DNA of 48,591 bases from Candidatus Sodaliphilus limicaballi (GTDB lineage: Bacteria; Bacteroidota; Bacteroidia; Bacteroidales; Muribaculaceae). This document shows, piece after piece, positions 34,985 to 43,721 of the stretch. The stretch is taken from assembly GCA_018065815.1 (NCBI GenBank), contig JAGHSP010000069.1, positions 1 to 48,591 on the forward strand. Reading direction: 5' to 3'. The notes beneath the pieces were generated by a model. That model was not told the DNA's origin. It ran no database searches and saw only the letters and a list, made by a program, of their open reading frames with translations. Made by a program: the position numbers and the translations under genes. The stretch's first letter is position 1. Every line of letters starts with the position of its first letter.

Positions 34985-37900
34985 CTACTCAACGAACTCG
35001 ACCGCGCCTCTGAAGGCTAACCGCGAGCCGATGTAGAAGAACGCGTACGAGGAGTCGTAAGTCGCATTGACGACCACGAACCCGTTGTTCGCATTGTAGC
35101 TGTAGCCGGAACGCGCCACAACACGGCCGGTGGAGGCGGTGTCTTCCTGCTGGTCGCAGAAGAATGTGTCATAGTTGGAATTTGAAACAAGGCGGCTCGG
35201 CACAACATCGCAGTAGCGTCCCCAGCGCACGCGGCAAATCTCGGTGCTGCCGCTCACGCCCTGCACGGCGCGCTCGCGGCCGTCGGGCATCTGGATGTGC
35301 CACACATGGTCAGCAACGCTGCCAGTCGGCACAGTGCATTTGTTGCGGAAGTAGGCGGCAAAGCTGGTTACATTCACGGCTACGCTGTCCATCCACTCGC
35401 GGCCGTTCGCCCACCAGTCCTCAAGGCACAGGGTGCGCGGACGCTGACCCGACACGCTCTCTCGCTTGGGACTGCGGAAGGTCTCGCCGCCGCTCGAGAG
35501 CGTATTGGTGCCGCCGGTGACAGTGCCATAATTTACACCGACACCATTCACTGCCTGGCAGTTGCGACGGCCATAGAATGCCATCCACAGCACATCAATG
35601 TCCTTGTGCATCTCGTAGTCAACAAGCTGGTAACCTGCACCGCGGCACTTGGCAAGGTTGCTGAAGTCCTTGAAAGTGCGGTTCATCGACAGCGTGCTCT
35701 GCGGCAGACCCACGACAAGATTACCCTGCTCATCATACTTCCAATACGGAGAAGTAGTTGTGGCATTGTTCACACCGTAGAGCGGTGACTGGCCACTTAC
35801 CGAGCGCAGGCGCCACAGCGCGTCCTTGGTAGCCTTGTACATGCCCACGAGAGCAAACTCATGCTCTACCCAGTCGGGCTCGATGGCTTCCACTGCATCG
35901 CTGTCAACGGCTATGCACTCCTGGGACTCAAGACCGCGCACGGCGGTGAACACGAAGTCAACCGCTCCGTCGGGAACGGCAACGAAAACATATTCGCCGC
36001 TGATGAAGTCGTTCTGGGCGTGCGACACGAGCGGAGCGACTGTGCTCATCACCTTGCCCTTCGCGTCGAGGAAGGCACAGCCCACCGTGCTGCTGTTGAT
36101 GCTCGGCCAGCGCACCTGCTTCATGCCCTCCACATTCATGCGGTACACATTGTTGGTGCTCGATGTGTCAAGGGATGATGCGTTGAAAGCACTGCCTTCG
36201 GGGAAATTTTCCACGAGTAGGCTCGCGAACTCGGCAATCATCAGGTCGGCAAGCGGGTGGCGCTCGATGCGGCTGTAGCTTGGCAGCGGACAGTGGTCCT
36301 CGCTCGACAGGCACAGGTACTTCTTATTGTGCAGGTGGTCGTTGATGCCCTTGTACCAGTACCGGGGCATGCCCACGAAGATGTCGTGCCCAACGCCGCT
36401 TGAGTCTTCAAGGTCGCTGGTGGTACGGCCGTCGGCGAGCACGTTGATGTCCTCGTCGCTTATCTGGCGCAGCTTCATCTTGCCGCCGGCAAACTCGCCC
36501 TTGTAGGCGTGTATGCTGTCGATGATGCGGGTGATGTGACCGCTGGGAACATAGCCCACCTTGCCGTCGCCGTCGTAGGTGCCGTTGTCCAGGTTGGTGA
36601 TGTTGGCATCATAGCTCAGTGTCTCGTCAAACTCGATGACGGTGCACTGCGCATTGTGGATTGAAAGGTGCTCATAGTAGGCTTGCAGCTGGGCAAGGCG
36701 GTCGGGATCCATATACGAGGTGAGGCGGTAAGTGCCGAATAGTTCGGGCTTGCCGTTGCGGTTCTCGGCTCCCTTCACTCCTTTGTTCATCATGTCGATG
36801 AGCGCCTGGCCGTCGCCCGTGAGGTTGATGTCGGTGATGCGCACATACTGCAGCTGGTTCCCTGCCGTGGCGAGGATGTCGCCCAGCAGGCGCACTGCGT
36901 CAAGCCTCGGGCAGCTCACGATGTTCACCGTCTGGATCTGAGCATACCCGTCGAGCGTGATACCCTCGTAGGTGAGGTTGGGCAGGCGGTCAAACTGCAG
37001 CTGCACCAGCGTCTCGGGCAAGTGCATTCTGCGTATCACGCTTGCCGTCGGCAGGTTGACCGCAGTGATGCGGGAACCCTGGGCCTCGATGCGCTCAAGC
37101 GAGCGGCAACCGCTCACGTCGAGCGAACTCTGCAGCGTGGGACAGTTGACCACGTTGATGTACTTCAGCAGCGGGTGGTTGCCCAGCGTGAGTGTGGCGA
37201 GTTTGCCCGTGTAGCCTGGTGTGGCATTGCCCACGGTAAGCGACTCGAGGAGGCGGCAACCGCCCACCACGAGCGTTGTGGGATAGAGCACGCTCAGGTC
37301 GCCCAGGTCGGCGATGCGGTCGGCTTGGTAGATATAGGTCTCGGTGTCGTTCGGTCGGCTGCCTGCAGGGGCGGTGAAGGTGTACTGCTGCCCCTTGCGC
37401 ACAAGGCGGCTCGAGTAGCCGGCATTGCCCGAGAAGCGGAAGCCGAAGTACCAGTCCTGCGCGGCGGTGACTGTCACTTCTACCTTGCTGGGGACGCTGC
37501 TCGCACCCTCGGTGTTGGCTCGCAGGTACACCGCGCTGTCACGGTAGGAGCCTGTGCAGCGCTTGGCGTTGATATAGGCGAAACGCTCGCTCAGCACCCA
37601 CTTGCGGTGGTGGGCACGAGAACCCTGGGCGATGTCGAGGTAGTTCTGCGCCTGGCCGTCGCCCTGGCCGGCTACGCCGAAGCTGTCGATGTACTTGTAG
37701 CGTGAGTCCTCGTTGTAGATGGTCTCGCACCACTGGTCGCTCTGTCGCTCGTTGAACCAGTAGAGAGCACGGGCATAGATGAAATTGCCCTGTGCGGTAA
37801 GCCGCTCGTAGTTTGTGGTCTTGTCGGCATCCATGGTCTGCTCCACGAGGTTCCACAGCGCGCTGCTCTCTCCGTTGAACACCTGCTTGCCCAGAGCATC

Positions 37901-40900
37901 GGTGTCGTGCAGCTCGGCGTAGGGCGTGAACTGGATGCGGCCCTCGTTGTTGAGCGTGAGGATGGTGTCGTTGTCATAGAAGATGGGATAGCACAGACCG
38001 TCGTAGAACGCCCACATCATGTTCTTTGCGCCCTGGTCAACGGCAAGCAGGCCCTCGCGCAGGTTGTCGTAGGCAAGCAGCATGTCCTTGTGGAAGTAGT
38101 TGCCCGCCTCGGTTACGAACCTTGCCTTGCGCTCTGCCACTTGCTGCTCGGTGAGCGTGGTGTCGGTGATGTCGAGCGACACGAGCCAGTCAACGATGCG
38201 CTTGAGCTGCGCAGGCACCTTGCCGCGGCCATAGGCGGCGTTGAGGTCGTCGCAGTCGGGATAGCGTGGCTCGAAGGCGCCGCCCCAGTAGGGGGCATGG
38301 CGCGTGCCCTCGCTGTCCACGGGGAGTGAGTCGCCGTCAAACCAGTCGGCAATGTCGTCGCCGGTGACCTGCGAGGTGAAGTCGCTCGAGTGGAACAGGC
38401 ACATCGGGTGGCCGTTGTTGGTGAACTCCCAGCACTCGGCGTTGTTCTCGATCAGTTTGCCTGACTTGGCTTCGGCAAGCCCCTGGGCAAGGGCGATGGT
38501 TGCACCGGCACGGTTGCGCCAGTTCTTCGCCTCGGCATCCCATTGCCACAGTTCGCCCATGTCCTGCCATGCGCCCTGCTCGGCGTTGTACTTCGCGAGG
38601 TGGTTGAGGTGGGTGCTGTCGGCAGCCGCCGCTATGAGATACATCAGCTCACCGCCTTCGGCCGCTTCGAGGGCATCGGCATCGCCCTGCAGCTGCGACA
38701 GCGTGCCTTGCCACAGCAGGTAGTCGCTGCGGTTGACCATGGCGTCGTTGTAGCCGGCGATCTTCTCAAAGCCGAAGGTGTCGGCAGTCGACTTGTCGTT
38801 GTTGAAGTTGTACTTGCCTATGAAGGTGCGGGGGCTGCTCTCGGTCTCCTGGTGGAACATGAGCACGGGGAAACCGAAGATGGTGGTGCGCACCGTGGGG
38901 TCGATGTGCTGTGGCGGAGTGAGGATGCCGGTAGATGACAGCACCTCGCCTATGAAGTTGGCGGCACCGGTGTTGTGCGTGCCGCTGGACTCGGCAAAGT
39001 CGGCCTTGAGGCAGAAGGTCTTCACGGCTTTCTGGGGCACGAGGTTGCCATGGCCGTCAACGCCGCGCAGGGCATATTTCTTGGCCGTCGAGCCGCTGTG
39101 CGTCAGCGTGATGTCCTCCAGGAACTTGAACTTCCAGTTCTTGCGGGGGTAATACTGCGACGAGGTGCCTTGCACGTCGTTCTGCACCTTGTTGCACGAG
39201 AATGAGCATTCGGGGTGCTGGCGGTCTTCATAGATGACCTTGGTGTCCTTCTTCTTGTCGCCCTTGAACTTGGGAAGCGTCCCCACGAAGGTGATGCACG
39301 GTATCTGCTGCACCGCTTTCTCGTAGTCCACGGCATCGGCGTTGTCGTCGTTCATGATGTCGTTGCGCTCCAGCTTGGCAAACATCACCGTGGTGTCGTC
39401 CATGTCGGCGATGTAGTTGTTCACCATCTGGCGCATGCCCAGCGAGGTGTTATAAACCCTCACGTTCCAGATGTCGAGGTCACACAGGCGGTTGCCCATG
39501 CTGATGGCCACCGGCTCGTTCTGCACGAAGTAGTCGCTCGTGTCATACTGCTGAATGCCGCTCAGCACGCCGTCGAGGTACAGCAGCATGAAGCGCTGCT
39601 CGTCCACGCGCTGGATCACGAAGCCCACCCTCACGCGTTCGCCTTGCTTGAACTTGCTGCTCACGCGCTGGCGCAGCGCACTCTGCAGGAAGCATTCCTG
39701 GGCGGTGATTTCAAAGCCCACCGTGCCGTTCATGCACCCTATGAGCACTGCATCGGCATCGTGGCAGTTGGTGGCGGTGAACTCTACCTCGATGGTCTTG
39801 CCCTCGAGCTTGCAGTCCTCGGCAAAGATGTTGAGCGGGATGCGGCACTGCGCTCCCCCGGCGAGGTGGAGCGACACGAGGCCCTTGCCGTCGGCTAGCC
39901 AGCCGCTCTGCGTGTCAAAGGGGCAGTCGGTGAACTCGGCCGCCGTGGTGTTGCCGTTGGCATCGGTAAACGACCACTCGCCCTTGTTCGAGGCGGCGTT
40001 ACTGCGACCGCTTGCGGTGAGATAGAGCGCAAGCGCTGCCGTCTCGGCGGTAATCTGGTGAGAAGCGGGTACCACTTCCACCTCTATGTCACGGGTAACC
40101 TCACCGCACTTGATCGTGAGCGTCGAGGTGCCTGCCTCGCGGCTGCGGTGGCTCACGGTGTGGCGGTTGCGGTCCACGTCCATCGAGGTGAGGACTACGC
40201 CGTCAAGCAGCACTTCGATGTGCGATGTGATGCTTGCAGGGTCGTAGATGGCAAACGGCACGCTCAGCGTGTCATACTGGGTGACCTTCACCTTGTCACA
40301 CTCGGTGGCGATGATGATGTCGCCTGTGCCCTGGCGGGTTATCATCAGGTCAAAGTAGAGGCGGTTGCTCGTGAGCATCACGCCGTCGGCAATCTCGCGC
40401 TCGGCCCACACTTCGAGGGCATGCGCTCCATGGGCGAGACCGGCAGTGGGGATGTCCTTGATGCTGGTGGCTCCGCTCGAGGTCACTGTCATGGTCGACA
40501 GCGGCTCGCCGTCGAGGGTGAAGTTCACGACTTTGGCTCCGCTGCCGTTGACCGTGAAGCGGAAGGGTATCACTGTGCCGCTCTCGGTGAGGGTGGCGAG
40601 CGAGTAACTGCTGGCGATGCCCAGTGTCACCACTGTTATCTTGATGTAGGCGCTCTGTGCCACCACGCCGTCGTCGGCTGTGATGCGCACGCGCACGCTG
40701 TTGGTGCCCACGGTGAGCCAGGGCGACACGTCAAACGAGCCTATGCCCTGCACCACGTCCTTGCTCTCCACGCTGCTGCCGTTCACGATGAGCTCGGCAC
40801 GGCCGCCCAGCTGGTCATCGACGCCTGTGGTGATGTTGTAGTGGTGCCAGGTGAAGTCCACGGTGCGGGTGTCGCCTTCCTTGAGGGTGGCGATGAGCCC

Positions 40901-42652
40901 GTTGTCGATGGTCAGCTCTATGGCTGAGGGGGTAATGTCGCTGCCTCCGCCGCCCGTGGGGATGGTGACGCTGTTCATCACGTTGCCGTCAGCGTCCAGC
41001 AGGGAGAGCTGGTTGGTCGAGGCATCAAACTGGAACCCGGCGGCAAGGCCGCTCTGCATCTGCTCGAGGGCTGCGCTCACGGCTGCATTGCCCACGGGGT
41101 TGCTGCTTTCCTTGTTGAGCACATCATCCACGGTGACGCTGTAGGAAAGGCGCACGAGGCCGTCACGACCGGGCGTTACAGGGTCGCCGTCGTTGAACTG
41201 CACGCCGCGCACTGTCGATCGCCAGGCGGTCTCGTCGGCCCAGTCCTCGAGGCGCATGCCGCAGAACTGCCATGTCTGCCATTCGCCCGCACCGCTCATG
41301 AAGGTGATGAAGCGGCCGCTGGCGCGCAGTTCCTCGGGCACTGCCGCTGCCGCTGTGCCGCGGTTGTAGTAGCCCTCGGCCTTGGGGACGAGTTCGTTCA
41401 CGTTGACCACATTGCCCGTGGTGCTCCCGCTTGCGCCGAAGGGCTGCCACGATGCCTTGTCGGTCCACGAGCCGCCCTGCCATTGCCAGTTCTCGATGCC
41501 GCCGTCGGTGAGCAGCGTGATGACCACCCCGGTGACGCGCGCGGCACTGTGCTGGTCGCCGTCGGTCAGGGCGAGGAAGGTGTCGAGCGTCAGCGCATGG
41601 CCTTGTCTGCCCGCAAGCATGTTGCCGTTGAAGAAGAGGCGAGGCTTCAAGCCGTCCTCGGTGGCGGCGGTGCGGGCGGTCAGCCCGGCGATCTGCGCGC
41701 TGAAGTCCTTGCCCATGGGAGCAAGCTCGGCACGCTCTTCCTGGTAGTAGTAGAGGGTGTCGGTGCTCGTGCACACATACGCCTTGAGGCTCAGCGGAGT
41801 GTAGTCCTCTCCGCTGTAGAGCGAGCGGTCGGCCCAGTCGAGGTAGTAGTTGTAGAGGGTGTTGAAGTCGGCAAGGTCTTTCACCGCCAGCAGCTGGGCG
41901 TCGGTGAGGCGCGTTGCCACTGCGGGATTGGCGGCGGGTGCCTTGGGGATGGCGGGCGTGAGTTCGGCCATCAGCGACGATACCGCCACGGCGGTGCGCA
42001 CGCCCAGCACAAACTGGCGAAGGCTCTCCACATAGAACACCTGCGCGTTGTCGTCGGTGCTCTTGCTCTCACTCTTGCCGCTCTTCACGGTCACAGCGCC
42101 CAGCACGGCACTGAACTCAAGCACATTGGCGAGGTTGTCGGGGATAAACTCCCCGGGCACCTTGCCGTTCCCGTCGAGAGGAGCAATGCCGCCCGCCTTG
42201 CCTATGCCGTCCAGCACATCGGTAATGCCCTGAAGGGCTTGCGACGCTGCACTGGCGGCGGTGTCTGCCGCCTCTTCGGCTCTCGTGGCGGCGGCGCTCA
42301 CCGTGGCAAACTGTTCCATGGCAGCAGCCACTGCCTGCACAGCGCTATTGACCTCGGCAAGCTGGGCGGGGGTGAGCAAGCCCGCATTGGCACTCGATGC
42401 AGCGGGGATGGTGATGCTCTTGCTCACAGTGTTCCCCTCGTCATCTACTGTGCGGTAACGCACCACATAGTTGCTCTCGCTCGTGCTGGTCGTGATTGTC
42501 GAGGCATCAACAATCTCCATCGGTAACACGGCAAGGCAACTCTGGATGAAGTCGACAAACATCTTGCCGACTCGAGCCGCGGTGTTCTCGTGCTCCTCGG
42601 TGGCATCGCGGATCACTGCGGCTTGTTGCAATAAGTTGCTTAGTTTACTCAT
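34985..42652 (-). CDS. Giant phage tail-fibre/adhesin, DGR variable protein (2555 aa)
   Basis: Single ORF; VR occupies codons 2509-2545; C-type-lectin/FGE-like C-terminus ending GSRLAFRGAVEFVE; N-terminus phage-fibre-like. Confidence 0.9.
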   Translation of the reverse strand: MSKLSNLLQQAAVIRDATEEHENTAARVGKMFVDFIQSCLAVLPMEIVDASTITTSTSESNYVVRYRTVDDEGNTVSKSITIPAASSANAGLLTPAQLAEVNSAVQAVAAAMEQFATVSAAATRAEEAADTAASAASQALQGITDVLDGIGKAGGIAPLDGNGKVPGEFIPDNLANVLEFSAVLGAVTVKSGKSESKSTDDNAQVFYVESLRQFVLGVRTAVAVSSLMAELTPAIPKAPAANPAVATRLTDAQLLAVKDLADFNTLYNYYLDWADRSLYSGEDYTPLSLKAYVCTSTDTLYYYQEERAELAPMGKDFSAQIAGLTARTAATEDGLKPRLFFNGNMLAGRQGHALTLDTFLALTDGDQHSAARVTGVVITLLTDGGIENWQWQGGSWTDKASWQPFGASGSTTGNVVNVNELVPKAEGYYNRGTAAAAVPEELRASGRFITFMSGAGEWQTWQFCGMRLEDWADETAWRSTVRGVQFNDGDPVTPGRDGLVRLSYSVTVDDVLNKESSNPVGNAAVSAALEQMQSGLAAGFQFDASTNQLSLLDADGNVMNSVTIPTGGGGSDITPSAIELTIDNGLIATLKEGDTRTVDFTWHHYNITTGVDDQLGGRAELIVNGSSVESKDVVQGIGSFDVSPWLTVGTNSVRVRITADDGVVAQSAYIKITVVTLGIASSYSLATLTESGTVIPFRFTVNGSGAKVVNFTLDGEPLSTMTVTSSGATSIKDIPTAGLAHGAHALEVWAEREIADGVMLTSNRLYFDLMITRQGTGDIIIATECDKVKVTQYDTLSVPFAIYDPASITSHIEVLLDGVVLTSMDVDRNRHTVSHRSREAGTSTLTIKCGEVTRDIEVEVVPASHQITAETAALALYLTASGRSNAASNKGEWSFTDANGNTTAAEFTDCPFDTQSGWLADGKGLVSLHLAGGAQCRIPLNIFAEDCKLEGKTIEVEFTATNCHDADAVLIGCMNGTVGFEITAQECFLQSALRQRVSSKFKQGERVRVGFVIQRVDEQRFMLLYLDGVLSGIQQYDTSDYFVQNEPVAISMGNRLCDLDIWNVRVYNTSLGMRQMVNNYIADMDDTTVMFAKLERNDIMNDDNADAVDYEKAVQQIPCITFVGTLPKFKGDKKKDTKVIYEDRQHPECSFSCNKVQNDVQGTSSQYYPRKNWKFKFLEDITLTHSGSTAKKYALRGVDGHGNLVPQKAVKTFCLKADFAESSGTHNTGAANFIGEVLSSTGILTPPQHIDPTVRTTIFGFPVLMFHQETESSPRTFIGKYNFNNDKSTADTFGFEKIAGYNDAMVNRSDYLLWQGTLSQLQGDADALEAAEGGELMYLIAAAADSTHLNHLAKYNAEQGAWQDMGELWQWDAEAKNWRNRAGATIALAQGLAEAKSGKLIENNAECWEFTNNGHPMCLFHSSDFTSQVTGDDIADWFDGDSLPVDSEGTRHAPYWGGAFEPRYPDCDDLNAAYGRGKVPAQLKRIVDWLVSLDITDTTLTEQQVAERKARFVTEAGNYFHKDMLLAYDNLREGLLAVDQGAKNMMWAFYDGLCYPIFYDNDTILTLNNEGRIQFTPYAELHDTDALGKQVFNGESSALWNLVEQTMDADKTTNYERLTAQGNFIYARALYWFNERQSDQWCETIYNEDSRYKYIDSFGVAGQGDGQAQNYLDIAQGSRAHHRKWVLSERFAYINAKRCTGSYRDSAVYLRANTEGASSVPSKVEVTVTAAQDWYFGFRFSGNAGYSSRLVRKGQQYTFTAPAGSRPNDTETYIYQADRIADLGDLSVLYPTTLVVGGCRLLESLTVGNATPGYTGKLATLTLGNHPLLKYINVVNCPTLQSSLDVSGCRSLERIEAQGSRITAVNLPTASVIRRMHLPETLVQLQFDRLPNLTYEGITLDGYAQIQTVNIVSCPRLDAVRLLGDILATAGNQLQYVRITDINLTGDGQALIDMMNKGVKGAENRNGKPELFGTYRLTSYMDPDRLAQLQAYYEHLSIHNAQCTVIEFDETLSYDANITNLDNGTYDGDGKVGYVPSGHITRIIDSIHAYKGEFAGGKMKLRQISDEDINVLADGRTTSDLEDSSGVGHDIFVGMPRYWYKGINDHLHNKKYLCLSSEDHCPLPSYSRIERHPLADLMIAEFASLLVENFPEGSAFNASSLDTSSTNNVYRMNVEGMKQVRWPSINSSTVGCAFLDAKGKVMSTVAPLVSHAQNDFISGEYVFVAVPDGAVDFVFTAVRGLESQECIAVDSDAVEAIEPDWVEHEFALVGMYKATKDALWRLRSVSGQSPLYGVNNATTTSPYWKYDEQGNLVVGLPQSTLSMNRTFKDFSNLAKCRGAGYQLVDYEMHKDIDVLWMAFYGRRNCQAVNGVGVNYGTVTGGTNTLSSGGETFRSPKRESVSGQRPRTLCLEDWWANGREWMDSVAVNVTSFAAYFRNKCTVPTGSVADHVWHIQMPDGRERAVQGVSGSTEICRVRWGRYCDVVPSRLVSNSNYDTFFCDQQEDTASTGRVVARSGYSYNANNGFVVVNATYDSSYAFFYIGSRLAFRGAVEFVE
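35018..35128 (-). repeat. DGR variable repeat (VR), 111 bp, in frame, codons 2509-2545 of the fibre
   Basis: 98/111 identity to TR; mismatches are coding-strand A>T (11) and A>G (2) only. Confidence 0.96.
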
Positions 42653-42684
42653 TGTTTTATGATTTTAGTTAATTAAACGCATTG

Positions 42685-42692
42685 CAAATTTA
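42685..42692 (-). promoter_or_regulatory. Bacteroidota -7 element (TAAATTTG) for the fibre gene
   Basis: TAnnTTTG 32 nt upstream of ATG 42652, in a low-GC intergenic gap. Confidence 0.55.
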
Positions 42693-42729
42693 ACGACTGC
42701 GCTCTGCTCAAAAAAAGACAACACCGCCC

Positions 42730-43230
42730 TCAGCGGGGCAGTGCTTTGTTCGCGTTCTCCAGTGCTTCGCATATCACTGCGGCGGCTTCCTCGCCCACCA
42801 TGTGCGCCATCGTCTCTTTCATGCGCATCAGCGACGCAAACAGTTTAGGATTGAACCAGTCGCGCTTCTCCCTCGGCTCGCCGCTGGTGTAGTGCCCGCC
42901 CCAGGCAGGGCCCACCTTGCGAGGACGGTCCAGGCGGTGCTCCTTGCGGTAGGCCGCGCCCAGGAACGGCAGGTCGCCGCCGTTATTCCTGTGGTAGCCG
43001 TTGCCCACGCCGTAGGCCTGGTAGATGCCGTAGCTCAGGAACCGCAGCACGATGCTCGCGCTCAGCCCGTCATGGCTCACGCTCTCGCTGAACGACTGCA
43101 TCAGCGCACCCGTCCGCCTGATGTTCCACATCTGCAGCTTGTCCTGCCATATCTGGGTCATCAGTTTCGCCCAGTTGTCTATCCACAGCTGTTGCTGGCG
43201 CTCTATCTCTTCTTTCCTCAGCTCTGCCAT
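42730..43230 (-). CDS. Putative HK97 gp10-like/virion morphogenesis protein
   Basis: 166 aa; WNIRRTGALMQSFSESVSHDG...RFLSYGIYQAYGVGNGYHRNNGG pattern; gene position. Confidence 0.5.
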   Translation of the reverse strand: MAELRKEEIERQQQLWIDNWAKLMTQIWQDKLQMWNIRRTGALMQSFSESVSHDGLSASIVLRFLSYGIYQAYGVGNGYHRNNGGDLPFLGAAYRKEHRLDRPRKVGPAWGGHYTSGEPREKRDWFNPKLFASLMRMKETMAHMVGEEAAAVICEALENANKALPR

Positions 43231-43721
43231 TCGCTTGCGTCATATGTTAGGTCAACTGGCTCGCTCACCTCCACCATGAAGTACAGCCCGGTGCAGCCGT
43301 TCAGGAAATACTGGCCCAGCTCGCGGCTCAGCACGCTCTCGGTGCGCAGGTACACCAGGTCGTTGCTCAGCGCGTCCTCGTCCGTCAGCATCCGCGTCAG
43401 CAGCTGCTGCATCAACTGGCGGCACTTGCCCAGCGCCGTCTCATAGCTGCTCATGTCTTTCATCGAGTAGCGGTGCAGCAGGAACACCGTCACCGTCCGC
43501 TTCTTGAACCAACCGCCGTTGCGGCCCCTGAAGGTCGCCCCGTCATTGGTGTCGTCCACGCAGAAAAAAGCATTCGCCGTGCGGAACTGTTGCAGCGGGC
43601 CCTGCAGGGTCTCGATACCCGAGCAGGTGCACCACTTGAACTTCTCGGCCTGCGCCAGCTTGTTGCGCTCCCACAGCCCCTTGAAGTAGCCTATGTAGTC
43701 AAACAGTTGTTTTGCATTCAT
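43218..43721 (-). CDS. Phage structural protein, possible tail completion/terminator
   Basis: 167 aa; overlapping starts/stops with neighbours in the structural operon. Confidence 0.4.
   Translation of the reverse strand: MNAKQLFDYIGYFKGLWERNKLAQAEKFKWCTCSGIETLQGPLQQFRTANAFFCVDDTNDGATFRGRNGGWFKKRTVTVFLLHRYSMKDMSSYETALGKCRQLMQQLLTRMLTDEDALSNDLVYLRTESVLSRELGQYFLNGCTGLYFMVEVSEPVDLTYDASEWQS

Noticed and set aside
40058-40927. 289-aa and 347-aa (41483-42526) plus-strand ORFs opposite the fibre gene
   Set aside because: Antisense shadow ORFs from codon bias; no family features.
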